DNA of 39,891 bases from Oehlia diaphana (GCA_003833135.1 QZLH01000299.1:63001-102891), one strand, 5' to 3'; positions 10,005-21,974 are shown, counted from the first letter of the stretch. The notes: a model not told the origin generated them from the sequence alone. Made by a program: numbers and translations.

Positions 10005-10530
10005 AAAAAATTTTTTTTTTATGCAAGAGGCTTTTACGTACCGTACAGTTATGCATATTTAACTTGTGTTTCAAATAAAAAGGCTCAATTAACTTTTCAT
10101 AATAAAAAAAAATTTTTTTTTTTATGCATGAGGCAAATTTACGTACAGATTTATACATGTTTTAAACTCAATTAACTTCATAAAAAAATTTATTTTTTTT
10201 ATACAATAGGCGAAATTTTACTTATAGCTATGCATATTTTAATGTGTTTCAAGTAAAAAAAAAGCTAATTAATTAGTTTTTCAGTTTTTCATAATAAAAA
10301 AAGATTTTTTTTTATGTAGGAGGCGAAAATTTTACGTACATCCATGCATCTTTTTTTTTATGCAGGAGACGTACAGCCATGAATATTCAACACGTGTTTC
10401 AATAAAAAGCTTTTCACAATAAAAACAAATTTTTTTTTATGTAAGAGGAAAAATTTTACGTACAATCATGCATATTTATACGTGTGTTTCAAATAAAAAA
10501 AAAAAAAATAAATGGACGATATAAAAAATA
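10005..10530 (+). repeat. Degenerate tandem repeats upstream of channel gene
   Basis: About six units of 45-110 bases follow each other. A unit consists of a T-run, ATGCAAGAGGC (variants ATGCATGAGGC, ATACAATAGGC, ATGTAGGAGGC, ATGCAGGAGAC, ATGTAAGAGG), an ACGTACAG/C motif, ATGCATATTTA, GTGTTTCAAATAAAAA and TTTTCATAATAAAAA. The array ends about 45 bases before the start of the channel gene, so it covers its promoter or 5' leader. Confidence 0.75.
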
Positions 10531-10572
10531 ATTTTTTGGTAATAAATTTGAATATTTATAAGCGATTATCAA

Positions 10573-13500
10573 ATGGATGACATTTCAGTAAGCGAAATTA
10601 ACAATGACACTGACAAAATCGAAATCGAAATTGATAAAATCGATGTTGATAAACTTGATGTTGATAATAAAATATTTACCTTCGATGATGAATTACATAA
10701 TGGAAAACCTATTACTATGATAGAAATATCACCAAATGAAAAATACCTTATTACTTATAGTAAAGAAGATAGTTCAATTGTCGGTTGGAATGTTGATGAT
10801 TTGGATAAGGTTCAACTTAAATTTGATCAAACTGTTAAAATTAATGAAGATAGAATCAACAGTTTATGTGTTTCTGATGATAAGAAACTTGCTTATATTG
10901 ATTATGATGGTCCTATTAGTAAGTAACAATTATTTGATTATGTAATTATTAAATTATGGTAATTTATATTTATTTTAATATTTTTTTAGTAAACGATATG
11001 AATAATGAAAATAAAAAAATCACATTAAATTTAGAACCAGATGGTGATTATTATTATTGTACCTTTAATTTAAAAGGTGAATTTATTTTAGATAGTTTAG
11101 TTAGAAACCTTGATAAAGTTGGTCAATATAGAATTATTTGGATTTATTCCACACAAACTAAAAATAACAAATGGGAATGTAAGAGATTTTACGAGATACC
11201 TTATTGTGATTGTGAACTAATTAGTATATCAAAATATGATAGATTTTACCTGGTTTTAAATGATTGCATTTATGAATGGAATATTAATACTGAGAAAAGT
11301 GTAAAAATATTTGATAATAATGATGATAAGTATAGTAAGGTAATGAATATTATAAAATTCATTTTCAAACCAATCAATGTTAAATATATAAATACTATTT
11401 ATTTTTTTAGTTAACAAATTATATTGGAATATTCAGTAATGAAAAGTTGATTTTTCTAAAAATCAATAATAAAATTATTATTTATTCAATCGAATTGAAA
11501 ATTCCTGTTGCTTCTTTGGATATAAATGATGGTAACCATTTTTAAAGAATTTTATTTATACTTTAATTATTACTCATATTATATCATTATTTTTTTTATG
11601 TAGATATTCAACTATATAATTTTATGAATCATACTGGTTTATTTCTTTTACCTTCTTTATTCTATTATACCCCAGATAAAGAAATCAAATATTGCTGGTA
11701 CAATAAATACAAAACTTTGTTTTGGCAAACTTTATTTAATGAATCAACTGATTATCAAACAAAGCTTATGTTTGGAATTCTAAATGGACATGACTGGAAA
11801 TCAAAATTTGAAGAAAAGATGACAAAAGCAAACTTTTTATCTGAAAATTCTGATGAATTAAATAAAGAAAATAATAAAATTGTTGAATGTGATGAATATT
11901 TAAATGTTCATTCATTGAATCTATTATATATGGATACTGTGTTTGCATTATTTCAAAAAGAAACAACAAATGTTGATTATAGTAATAAAGAACAAACTGA
12001 ATTAGCTGGAAATTTAATTAAATGGGATATACATATTTATGATGGTGAAATTAAACTGGAAGTTTTCAAAAAAATTAATACTAAATGGGAATCAATTAGC
12101 ACAAGAATTGAAAATTATTATTATCCTTATAGATTAAGGAAATATACCTACTATAGTCATGAATTAATTGCAAGCTCATTATTTAATAATGATGATATTA
12201 TTATATTGACAACATTTGGTATTCTTATTTATACTTTTAGTGAAAAAGACAAATCTATTTTTTTAAACTATTTTTATTTTATGAAATTTGGTAAAGACTA
12301 CAGAGAATTTTACAGAAAAAAATATATGAAAAAACTTCAAAATTACAAAAGAATATTTTCAAAATCTACTTTGCCATTACCAAATCAAGATAGTTTTAAA
12401 TTAGATGGATGGGTTTTAGATATAATAAATAATAAGTTAAGTCTTTTGAAATATGGAGTTGAATTATTAAAATTTGCAATCAAAGAACATAAGTTAGAAT
12501 TAATTGATGATATTTATAAAAAATGTATGGCTTATTTTAAAGAGGATTTAATGAACAATAAGTCATTTTTAAGCATTATCACTTCCACAATGCCATCACT
12601 AAATGAATATTATCCAGAATATATTCTAAAATATTCATCAGAAACGAATATGATCATAGATTCTTTTTTTTATAGTATAGAGAGTAAAAATAAAAATTTA
12701 CATCTTTATTCTTTTTTTCAATCTCCTCAAATAGATAATTTATCAAAATCTCTTTTATGGACAAAATTCGGTCATAATTTTTATCACACAATTTATTATA
12801 GGAAGAAATTATTGTTAATTGTACGTATTATTCAATCTTTAATAGTACTTTTAACTTTACCCCTTTATTTGATTACATTTTATATTTTATTAAAATACAA
12901 TTTTATTAATTTTATTTATGATTTTGATGCATTTTCTTCTGCTTACGCTTGTGCTGTTAAAATTTTTACATACTTTCAAAAAGATATAGTAACAACACCA
13001 ACAATTACTTTTATAATTCCTTATATTAATTTTGTTAATTATTCAAAAGATTATAACTGGTTTTTAGAATTAATTAAACCTCAACCTAGTCCATTTACTG
13101 AAACAATAAATAGAAATATTTATAAAACATGGAATGGAGAAGCATTAATTAATTTTAAATGGAATGCTTATGGAAAATATTATTATGCAATGATTTGGAT
13201 TTTATTTATGGCTTTACTTGGATGTTTTACTACTGCTACAACAATTCCTCAGAAATATATCAATGAAGAAGTTAGACAACAACTTTTTATTGCTTCAATT
13301 ATACTTGGATCTATTCATCTGATTTTAGAAATTCGTCAATTCTATTATAATATTACTAAGTGGTTCTATAATTTTTGGAATATTTTTGGTAAATATAATA
13401 TTTAATTTAATTATTTTATAACATTTTAAGAAAATGAAATTAATTATATAATATTTTATTATTGCAGATATAATTGCTTATGTGCTTTCAATTTACACTT

Positions 13501-14678
13501 CTATTTATTGGCTTCAAACAAATGATAAGAACAATAATAAGTTTCTAATTCAATTGTTTTCTTTTTCATGCTTATTTTTGGATATAAAATTTTTATTATT
13601 TTTTAGAGCATTTGAATATTTTGGTGTATATTTTGCAATTATTATTAGTGTTGGAAAAAAGATCTTTTCTTTTTTATTAGTTTTATTCATTATTATAATA
13701 AGTTTTGCACATGCATTTTATATTTTATTATCACCAAAATCTGAAATTTCACTTGAACAATATAATACAAATAATAATGATGATCCCAATAATCCTTGGA
13801 ATTTAGTTCCTAGTTATAGTCAAATCGATAATAATGGAAATATAAACTCTAATCCAATTATAATTCAAATTCCTGATGAAAATACAAACATGTTTATAGA
13901 TATTAAAACTTCCCTTTTTGCTATATATTTATTTTTAATTGGTATATTTAATTTTTTTATACTTATATAAATATACATTATATTTTCTAATATTTTTAAG
14001 CAATTCTTCTTTCTTATCAATAGGTGATTCGAGTGCATTATCCAATTGGCCATATACAGAAAATCCATCAATTGCAGTATTGATTGTTTTATTTTCCCTT
14101 TTAGTTGTTGTATATCTTATGAACTTGTTAATTGGATTACTCAATAATGCAATTGAAGAAGATAATAATAGAGTCTCATTTTTGATGCAGAAGGCAGAGG
14201 TAAATAATAATATTGTTAATCATTCAATTTCTGTAAATATACTACTAATATATCTCAATTTTATTTTTTAAAGATTTTGGCTGAGATTGAGTTATTTTAC
14301 CTGTTACCAAATCAGAGACGTTGGGAAACATGGTTTCCTGAAGTAATGTATGTATTTTACTTTTAAAAAAAACTTTTTATGATTTTAATAATAATCTGAA
14401 TTTATTTTTCAAGATATTATTATGCCGATGTTGATAAGACTCGATTAGAAATTAAAAGATTAATTAAAGATGGGGAATGGGATACTAAGGAATTCACAGA
14501 GATGCGGAAAAATTTATTCAAAGTACTTCGAATTGAACATCATCTTAATGACAATGAGGTAGTGTTGGAGAAATTAAAATCACATGATGAAAAATTAGAG
14601 AAATTAGATAAGTTAGAGAAATTAGAAGAGAAATTAGAGAAATTAGAGAAATTATTAGAAGAAAAACATGCAAAATAA
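10573..14678 (+). CDS. WD40-like/TRPV-like ion channel, eight exons
   Basis: Exons 10573-10918, 10990-11339, 11411-11531, 11604-13388, 13468-13941, 14024-14199, 14274-14347 and 14414-14678 join in frame with GT-AG introns into 1196 residues. Residues 1-280 are acidic, then beta-propeller-like (ISPNEKYLITYSKEDSSIVG). Hydrophobic segments lie near 676-702, 798-818, 835-855, 869-885 and 892-955. A pore loop SLFAIYLFLIGDSSALSNWP (1016-1035) is followed by an S6 helix at about 1039-1065. The GD in the pore loop and NLLIGLLNNAI at the end of S6 resemble TRPV channels (GMGD filter, NMLIALM). The tail (about 1165-1196) is a Lys/Glu/Leu coiled coil, probably for tetramer assembly. The product should be a membrane cation channel, perhaps for calcium. 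The intron before exon 6 splits the first Gly codon of GDSS. Selectivity and gating are not predictable; exact splice choices remain to be confirmed. Confidence 0.85.
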
Positions 14679-15646
14679 TTTAAATATTATTTTAGTTTTA
14701 TAATTTGATCACTGGAATTATAGATAGTGTATTAAATGAACCAGTTTGTAATCAATTAAAAGAATTAAATAAATGTATTTCATGCTTTTTCTTTAACACA
14801 TAAAATTCCCCTAAATTATAAATTTTGATTTTTTTTTTTTTAAAAAAAAAGATTGATAATATTGAAAAATTTTCATTATATAATACACTATTACTTACTA
14901 ACATGATATGAAAATGAGTAAAGAAAATGACGTGGAAAATTGGGAGTAAATCTCTTGATCATTTCTATCATCTTTACAGTTGAAAAAAATTTTTATAGAT
15001 CCTAAATAACTTTCCAATGAAAAATTCGTAATAAACAATAACAAATATTAAATATTTCAGTCATTTAAAATATTGTATACAAACAATAAAAAAAATCTCA
15101 ATTATATTAACTTCAGTTTTATCAAGATAAGAAAAGATTACTTTGATGATTATTATTACTAGATTAATTACATTTGATAATCAATTTTATCATCAAAAAA
15201 TTTATTTTTATGGATTATAATTAGATTCGCCTGATGATCATTTTTTTAACGTTAAAAAACTTTTTTATAGATCATAAATCAGATAATTACTGATTTATCG
15301 TTAATTATATAATCATCAAAAATAAAGTTAGCTAAAATTAAATATTATAAAAAAAAAAAAAAAATTAACTTACTTTTTAAAATTTAACCCATTTTCACAA
15401 GAGAAAAAAAAATATCTATAAAAATGATTTTTATCAGGTAGGTGGTAGGGGAGAGTTGTAAAGCCAAGTATTGGAATGTACCATACGTATCAAGTACGTA
15501 TTCATATACACATATACAAATTTTTTTTTTACTGATTTTCTTTTTAGGATGCCAATCCTAATTTTTGGCATCGATTTACTAATTACAAAATACATCTTAC
15601 ATCTTCCATTGTCCTTAATTTAGGATTTTCCTTTTTAGTCCTGACA
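14679..15646. other. Intergenic, 3' region of channel gene
   Basis: Contains AATAAA-like words shortly after the stop (near 14766) and a T13-A9 tract at 14829-14850. A G-rich patch GGTAGGTGGTAGGGGAGAG lies near 15438. No gene recognised. Confidence 0.6.
14829..14850. repeat. T13-A9 tract
   Basis: A T-run runs directly into an A-run, flanked by GA...GATT; it lies about 150 bases after the channel stop codon and could sit at the transcript end. One of at least nine such tracts in the window. Confidence 0.8.
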
Positions 15647-15683
15647 AATGAACAATAAATATTGCAAAGTATTTATATATATA

Positions 15684-16013
15684 AGCTGTAACCTATTGCT
15701 TTGCAACAGGACTAATATCAGTTGCTCATCTATAAATTTATACACATGGCCCTTTTCCATTTTTTGCTACATACCTGTCTTTCGTTACATAATCTTTTTA
15801 TTTTGTTCAGGCACTTCATCATGCAAACATATTTTTTTATTTTGGTTAAATCACAACACTGACCTTAATCCAAACCTAAAAGGTAAAAGAATGAAAAAAT
15901 AATTAGGAAGAAAGAAAATTATTAAAAATAAATCAGAAAAAAAAGGATTAAAAGGCGCCTACCGTAGCACCGTAGCAATCAATCCGATCACCGACCTGAT
16001 CCAAGCCTAAAAG
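15684..16013 (+). repeat. Composite of dispersed repeat fragments
   Basis: Includes AGCTGTAACCTATTGC (also at 6044) and two GACCT(T/G)A(A)TCCAA(A/G)CCTAAAAG copies near 15862 and 15993. The segment 15951-16013 (GGCGCCTACCGTAGCACCG through GATCACCGACC) is matched in reverse complement at 33320-33366. The open frame at 15648-15902 is not convincing. Confidence 0.5.
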
Positions 16014-16246
16014 TCAAAATAAAAATAATATTATATCTATACAGACTATACATACTGTATATAAGTTAATTAAAATATAAATAAATTATTAAATATGAAA
16101 TTATATTAAATTAGTGAAATAAAATTCAGAAAAAAAAACTGCAAAAGAATCTTTTTATTTAAAAATCATTATACTACTTTTCATCTTACCACTACGCAAA
16201 ACCATACAAACATGCAGTGCATACGTATAAAACCATATCATACATG

Positions 16247-16273
16247 ATTGTCCGGAGCGAAGCGAAGGACAAT
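16247..16273. repeat. Palindromic GTCCGGAGCGAAGCGAAGGAC motif
   Basis: Arms ATTGTCC and GGACAAT enclose two GCGAA copies. G+C-rich in an A+T-rich setting, it looks like the end or footprint of a mobile palindromic element. Confidence 0.55.
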
Positions 16274-17078
16274 ATAATTATGTCTACGCACTATGAAAAA
16301 AAATCGATCACGTGATCGTAACCCAATGAAATCGCAAATTTTAGTTTTTCGCTGCGTACTTACAAGTTACAACGGTTCCCGTTTCCTAGTATAATATAAA
16401 GTAATAAATTATAGTATTTTAAATGTTTTAAAATATTATAGAATTCGTATTAAGAAAATTTGTGCAAATATTACAGTATCAATGTATCAATTCATTTCAT
16501 TTTTAATATGAATATTTAAAATACGTCTAAGAAATTTCCTAATGTTCTTATGTCTTATCTCCCATTACACTTGTTAAACTAAAAAGCTATTACTTGATCG
16601 GGAACTTTATTTAAAGATGTATATATTAGCGTTAATATTCAGTAAATTATATTTACTATATGTAAAATAAAAAATTTGTTAAGAATGTAGTACTAATTAT
16701 CTTTGAAAATAAAAGTTTGAAAAAAATTATATTTTAAAATTTACAAAATAAATCATTAATAATCAACGAGTAAATAAAAAAAATGATTAATAAAAAAACT
16801 GAAAATTAAAATTTGAAAAAATTTCAGTCGAAAAAAAGGTATTTTTTTTAAAATATAATAAATTTCCTGGTTATAAAAACCGATATGTATATATGTATGT
16901 ATATAAAAATTGAAAACAAGTAATTTTACTTTAACAAGATTGGCTTTGGCCATAGCTGAAAATAAATATGATTAATAAGAAATTAAAATTTTCATTAATT
17001 AGCAAAAAAAAAGATATTTTAAAAAATTTTATCAACCGGAAAAAAAATAAAAAAAAGCCAAACTTAAAAAAAGATAAT
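16274..17078. other. Gene-free stretch
   Basis: No gene or RNA recognised. The minus-strand open frame at 16756-16953 is short and of the composition expected from A/T-rich DNA. Confidence 0.55.
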
Positions 17079-17108
17079 TGAAAAAAAAAAAAAAAAAAAA
17101 AAAAAACG

Positions 17109-17183
<75 letters not shown>
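17079..17183 (+). repeat. Long poly(A) tract
   Basis: About 28 A, then CG, then an unbroken run of 75 A (17109-17183). Length in such runs is often uncertain in assemblies. A comparable A-rich stretch (24780-25070) precedes a related segment at 25085. Confidence 0.9.
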
Positions 17184-17185
<2 letters not shown>

Positions 17186-17214
17186 GGAAAAAAATTAAAA
17201 TAAAAAAATTATTC

Positions 17215-17480
17215 GGTTTAAAAAGGAAAGGTTGAAGAAACCTAAAATTGAAAATCCACGTTCTGCTGCGGCTGATTGATGATCTCGTCCCATCGTCTCA
17301 CGCAGGATAATAATTTCATTAGTCGGAATTGGGGAATTGGAACGTACATATGGCCTAATAGTATATCTAGCGTTTCACATTACACAATTCAATTTATTTA
17401 TACTGGAGGATAATCTAAACGTCAAAGAATATAAATAATTTAACCACAGCCTGAAACTATTCTCAGTTTTTATGTTCTGG
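17215..17480. repeat. Segment shared with 25085-25270
   Basis: GGGAATTGGAACGTACATATGG and CAATTTATTTATACTGGAGG(...)ATCTAAACGTCAAAG correspond to GATTGGAATGCACACGG and CAAATTATTTATACGGAG(...)ATCCAAACGTCAGAC. Both copies follow an A-rich tract and precede an F-box relic, so it is probably a flank of a duplicated F-box unit. Confidence 0.5.
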
Positions 17481-17964
17481 AGTGTCCACTTCAATAAATA
17501 ATGGTCATCTAAATCAACGTCTTATGTATTAATTATTGAAATTAAAGATAATTTTAATGAAAGATCTTTCGCTTTTACACGCAAAAGATTTTGAAACTAC
17601 CATTCAATTGAATGTTTATTACTCTCGTTTTTATTATTGAAGGTACATTTCACTAAAAAATACCGAAAGTTACGGACACTCGGAATTTTTGTCTCTTAAC
17701 TCTGTAACACTCGGTAGTGATTAAAAATAATATCGCTGTACTCGATAATTTTTACTTTATCCTGAGTTTTACCGAGTATTGTCGAATGTCCCAAGTGACT
17801 CTCGGCATATGATTTTGTACCCATAACTTGTGAAAACAGCTGTAATCAATTCACGGTAATATATATCAATTACCAAATATTTTTAAATTTTTCTAAGCAG
17901 TTGTTTGTATACTATTGGTTACCTAACATTTTTTCTAATTCAAAAAAATTTTCTTACAAGTTTT

Positions 17965-18062
17965 CTGTCATCGAATTTATCTTTCCATTTAAAGTACTTT
18001 AAATTCTTCCGGATTCCAATTAGTTTATTAAGTTCTGCATATTGAGAGATACGTGTTAATTT
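17965..18062 (-). pseudogene. F-box gene relic (middle fragment)
   Basis: The plus strand reads CCATTTAAAGTACTTTAAAT, then TTCCAATTAGTTTATTAAG and GAGATACGTGTTAAT. It matches the LKYFEW-to-ARICQ part of F-box gene 2 (19312-19445) with deletions. Nothing else of that copy is left nearby. Confidence 0.55.
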
Positions 18063-18148
18063 TTAACAACAAATCCATTCAATATTATTTTCGTTCTGAT
18101 AAATTTTATTAAAATTTAAAATGTGTTTCTCGCATCATATGATGAAAT

Positions 18149-18262
18149 TATTAACAAAAAAGAACTTTTTTACAATGATATGTATCATTACCAACATTAT
18201 TTATTAATAATCAGTACATGTTAAAATTGGATAATAAAGAAGAAGTGGGAAGTTTCAATTAC
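18149..18262. repeat. F-box 3' flank block, third copy
   Basis: TTAACAAAAAAGAACTTTTT, TACAATGATATGTAT, AATCAGTACATGT and AAAATTGGATAATAAAGA match 1087-1190 and 3438-3560. The block lies 230-350 bases beyond the stop of F-box gene 2, so each subfamily A unit carried it. Confidence 0.7.
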
Positions 18263-18494
18263 GTAATAATCACACAACTAACGTAAAAAATTTTCTTAAA
18301 TGGGTTTAAGTTTAATAAATCTATAATTGTTTCTATTTTATTAAAATAAATACAAATTCTATTAAATATTTAAAATGAAAATGAAATTACGTTACTATAA
18401 AATGTTATTAATATTTATAGTATTAATTTCTATAACTAAACATTATAATTTTAAAATGCTAACATTATATATAAAAATGTGACAAACATAATAT

Positions 18495-19979
18495 TCATAT
18501 ATTAAAATCCATGTCACTTACATTTGTAGAAGATTCATGTTTAAAACTCTTAATTATTCCATTATTTTTATATTTATTAATCAATTTTACATAATCATCT
18601 CCTTCATAAAGAGAATCAGATGTAAGTATAGAAAGTGAATGACCTTTCCAATTTCCAAAAAATTCTTCCAAAGCTTCTAAAGAGAATTTAATATGATCAA
18701 AAAATCTAATTTCTCTTAAGTTAGTCGGAGCTGATTTAATTAATGTATTTAATACTTGTTTTCCATTTTCTAAAATCTTTTCATCAGTTTCTGTTTCATC
18801 CAAATTATATATAATTAATATTAATGATTTCAAATTTTGACATATTTTTAATAATTTTTCAAATTCACTAAAATGTTGCTTTGATGGTGAAAATATAAGA
18901 GATAAACATTCAATTAAAGGACAATTTTCATAAATTTTACGAATAAGTATGAGAGAATATTCATTAAAATTTTCATAATAATCATAAACATAAGAATCAC
19001 AATAATCTACTAAAATTTTCTTTAAATGTCCACCACTATTTTGAATTATGATAGAATTTTCTTTTAAATCATAATGTTCTATTCTAAAAGTTTCAAGATC
19101 ACGATAAACGCATTTTTTTAATTGTTCTTCATTAAAATAACTAAAATCATTAATTATTAATGTTTTTAATTTACGAAATTCTGGAAGTACTTTTTGTAAC
19201 GATCGATCAGTATATAAAAAAAATATTTCTAAATGATTGATAATATCCGCCTTTTTTTCTAATGCAAGAAGAATTTCTTTATAAGGATTTAATCCGGGAC
19301 CATAAAACTCATGATCATCATACCATTCAAAATACTTTAAATTCTTTTGTGCTTCAATTAATTTAGCAATTCCAAAATTATTATTCTCCGTGTTTATATT
19401 ATTAACAATGATGAGTTTCTGTATTTGTTGACAAATACGTGCTAATCCATAAAAATATGAAGAATTTATTGATGTATCACATTTTAATTCACAGAGTGAT
19501 TCAAAATGAAACCCGGCTTCCGGAAAATAAAATATTTGATTCTCATTTGATATCATATCCAAATATTTCAATACTGAACATTTCTTAATAAAGAGATTAT
19601 AAAATTCTTGTTGCAAAAGAAATTGATTATAAGCTAAAGAAGATCCAATAGAAATTATAGTATTTATAGTATTTATATTAATACTTCTACAGAAAGATAA
19701 ATAATCAAATAAAAGTGATTTATGTGAAACTGTTGGTAATTTTGTATCATGTTTCGTTAAGAATTCTTTAATATCATCAGGTAAATAAGAAGCAATAATG
19801 GTGAACAAATTATTCTTATTCTTATATTTAATATTGTATCGCCAAGGATTCCTCCATAATATTGGAATCACAGTTTCACACCAAAGTCTATTGACCATAA
19901 GGCATGAAAAGAGGGATTTTGAATCATCTTGTAATTCTTTAAATAATAAGAAAAGAATATCTTTATTGAGGTTGGACAT
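18495..19979 (-). CDS. F-box/LRR-like protein 2
   Basis: Intronless, 494 residues, closest to the protein at 1372-2850, with long identical stretches and a few small indels. The F-box (4-48) carries VNRLWCETVIPILWRNPW and the start MSNLNKDILFLLFKEL. The C-terminal two thirds is leucine-rich and ends with NKYKNNGIIKSFKHESS. The expected role is substrate recognition for an SCF ubiquitin ligase. The subfamily A upstream block (20110-20185) and a T13-A9 tract lie upstream, and the subfamily 3' flank block lies downstream. The frame is fully open, so it is probably functional. Confidence 0.93.
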   Translation of the reverse strand: MSNLNKDILFLLFKELQDDSKSLFSCLMVNRLWCETVIPILWRNPWRYNIKYKNKNNLFTIIASYLPDDIKEFLTKHDTKLPTVSHKSLLFDYLSFCRSININTINTIISIGSSLAYNQFLLQQEFYNLFIKKCSVLKYLDMISNENQIFYFPEAGFHFESLCELKCDTSINSSYFYGLARICQQIQKLIIVNNINTENNNFGIAKLIEAQKNLKYFEWYDDHEFYGPGLNPYKEILLALEKKADIINHLEIFFLYTDRSLQKVLPEFRKLKTLIINDFSYFNEEQLKKCVYRDLETFRIEHYDLKENSIIIQNSGGHLKKILVDYCDSYVYDYYENFNEYSLILIRKIYENCPLIECLSLIFSPSKQHFSEFEKLLKICQNLKSLILIIYNLDETETDEKILENGKQVLNTLIKSAPTNLREIRFFDHIKFSLEALEEFFGNWKGHSLSILTSDSLYEGDDYVKLINKYKNNGIIKSFKHESSTNVSDMDFNI

Positions 19980-20015
19980 TCTTTATATAATTTTATACGG
20001 TATTGAATAATAATA

Positions 20016-20037
20016 TTTTTTTTTTTTTAAAAAAAAA
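20016..20037. repeat. T13-A9 tract
   Basis: A T-run followed directly by an A-run, 37-58 bases upstream of the start of F-box gene 2; a possible poly(dA:dT) promoter element. Confidence 0.8.
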
Positions 20038-20109
20038 GAAAAAATAAAGGAAAAGGAAAAAATTTAAAAAAAGTATAATGAAATTATTACTGGTTTTATA
20101 TAATAACGA

Positions 20110-20185
20110 AAACGGATAACAAATTCCGGTCAAATTGGGATGTTTTGTGCGACCATGATGACGATCGAATATTAATGTTTCACAA
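20110..20185 (-). promoter_or_regulatory. F-box subfamily A upstream block, copy 3
   Basis: AATTCCGGTCAAATT, TTTTGTGCGACCATGATG, ACGATCGAATA and TTTCACAA, 131-206 bases before the start of F-box gene 2. Corresponds to 77-103, 3002-3065 and 38414-38488. Function as a promoter is inferred. Confidence 0.6.
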
Positions 20186-20309
20186 TATAAACAAATGCAA
20201 GAATTTTTATTATTTATATAGAAATTAATAAAATTTACAATGGTATAACGCAAAAGTAAAAATCATTTATTAATTATTTGGACTTGATTTATTAATTTCC
20301 AACAAAAAA

Positions 20310-20329
20310 TTTTTTTTTTAAAAAAAAAA
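20310..20329. repeat. T10-A10 tract
   Basis: A perfect inverted repeat 45 bases beyond the stop codon of F-box gene 3; it could mark the transcript end. Confidence 0.85.
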
Positions 20330-20373
20330 TACATTTATTTCTATAATATTGATATTATTTACTAAAGTGTTAT

Positions 20374-21864
20374 TCATATCTTAGAGTCCATATTTACTAC
20401 ATTCGTATAAGTATCACATCTAAAATCTTTGATTATTCCATTATTTTTATATTTATTAATCAATTCTTTATAATCTTCTTCTTCATAAATATAATTGGAT
20501 GTAATTATTGAAAGTTTACGACCTTCCCATTTTTCCAAGAATTCCCCTAATGCTCCTAAAGAAAATTTACAACCACCACAAAATCTAATTTCTTTTAAAT
20601 TATTGTTTGATGTTGAATTAATTAATGTTTTTAATAATTCTTGTCCATATTTTAAATTTTTTTCATCATAAGAATAAGTTGATTCTTCATATGTATGATC
20701 AAATATAACCAATAATAACAATTTCAAATTTCGACAAACTTTTAGTAATTTTTCAATTTCTATAAAATGCTCTTTTGATGGTGAAAATATAAGAGATAAA
20801 TATTCAATTGAAGGACAATTTTTATGAATATTACGTATAAAAATAAGTGAATCTTCAATAAAGTTTTCTACATCCTCTAATAATTCATAAGGTTCCAATA
20901 AGATTTTCTTTAAACGTTCACCACTATTTTCAATTATAATAGAAGCTGCTTTTAAATTATAATGGTTTATTTTGAAAATCTCAAGATCACGATATACACA
21001 CATTTTTAATTGTTGTTCATCTAAGGACCCAAAACTAGTTATCAATGTTTTAAGTTTATGAAATTTTGGAAGTATCTTATGCGATGAGTGACTAATATAA
21101 ATAAAGTAAATATTTAAATGAGTGATATTATTTGCATTTTTTTCTAATGCAAAAAGAATCTCTCTGTAAGAATCTTGATTTGGTCCAGGAACATATAAAT
21201 CTTCATTATCTCTCCATTCAAAATATTTTAAATTTTTCTGAACTTCAATTAATTTAGCAATCCCATAATAATTTTTTGTTACGTTAGCAATAATGAGTCT
21301 CTGTATATATTGACATAACTGAGCTAATCCATAAAAATATGAAGAATCTGTTGATGTGTCACATTTTAATTCACAAAGTGATTCAAGACGAATCCTAGCT
21401 TCTGGAAAATAAAATATTTGATGTTTAATAGATTTCATATCAAAATATTTTAATTCTGAAAATTTCTTCATAAAGAGATTGTAAAATTCTTGTTGTAAAA
21501 TAAATTGATTATAATCTAAAGAAGATCCAATAGAAGTTATAATACTTATAGTATTTACATTAATACTTCTACAGAAAGATAAATAATCAAACAATAGTGA
21601 TTGATATGAAACTAATGGTAATTGAATTCCTTGTCTTGTTAAGAATTCTTTAATATCATCGGATAAATAAGAAGTAATAATTGTAAATAAATAATTTTTA
21701 TTACTATAATTAATATCATAACACCAAGGATTCCTCCATAAAATTGGAATCACAGTTTCACACCAAAGTCTATTAACCATTAGACATGAAAAGAGAGATT
21801 TTGAATCATCTTGTACTAATTCTTCAAATATTAAAAAAAGAATATCTTTATTAAGTTTTGACAT
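20374..21864 (-). CDS. F-box/LRR-like protein 3
   Basis: Intronless, 496 residues. The F-box (4-49) has EELVQDD, one residue longer than proteins 1 and 2, which defines subfamily B together with the protein at 26528-28021. VNRLWCETVIPILWRNPW is followed by leucine-rich sequence and a conserved NKYKNNGIIKDF tail. The role is expected to be SCF substrate adaptor. The upstream sequence (21975-22180) differs from that of subfamily A but matches 28125-28300. No stop or frameshift is present. Confidence 0.93.
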   Translation of the reverse strand: MSKLNKDILFLIFEELVQDDSKSLFSCLMVNRLWCETVIPILWRNPWCYDINYSNKNYLFTIITSYLSDDIKEFLTRQGIQLPLVSYQSLLFDYLSFCRSINVNTISIITSIGSSLDYNQFILQQEFYNLFMKKFSELKYFDMKSIKHQIFYFPEARIRLESLCELKCDTSTDSSYFYGLAQLCQYIQRLIIANVTKNYYGIAKLIEVQKNLKYFEWRDNEDLYVPGPNQDSYREILFALEKNANNITHLNIYFIYISHSSHKILPKFHKLKTLITSFGSLDEQQLKMCVYRDLEIFKINHYNLKAASIIIENSGERLKKILLEPYELLEDVENFIEDSLIFIRNIHKNCPSIEYLSLIFSPSKEHFIEIEKLLKVCRNLKLLLLVIFDHTYEESTYSYDEKNLKYGQELLKTLINSTSNNNLKEIRFCGGCKFSLGALGEFLEKWEGRKLSIITSNYIYEEEDYKELINKYKNNGIIKDFRCDTYTNVVNMDSKI

Positions 21865-21954
21865 TTTTTTATTAAAAATAATCTTTAATCACTGGATTAT
21901 TATATATAGTAAATACAATTTTTTCGTAATATCGAAATATTTAATTATAGAAAA

Positions 21955-21971
21955 TTTTTTTTAAAAAAAAA
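21955..21971. repeat. T8-A9 tract
   Basis: A T-run joined to an A-run about 90 bases upstream of the start of F-box gene 3. Confidence 0.7.
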
Positions 21972-21974
21972 TTT

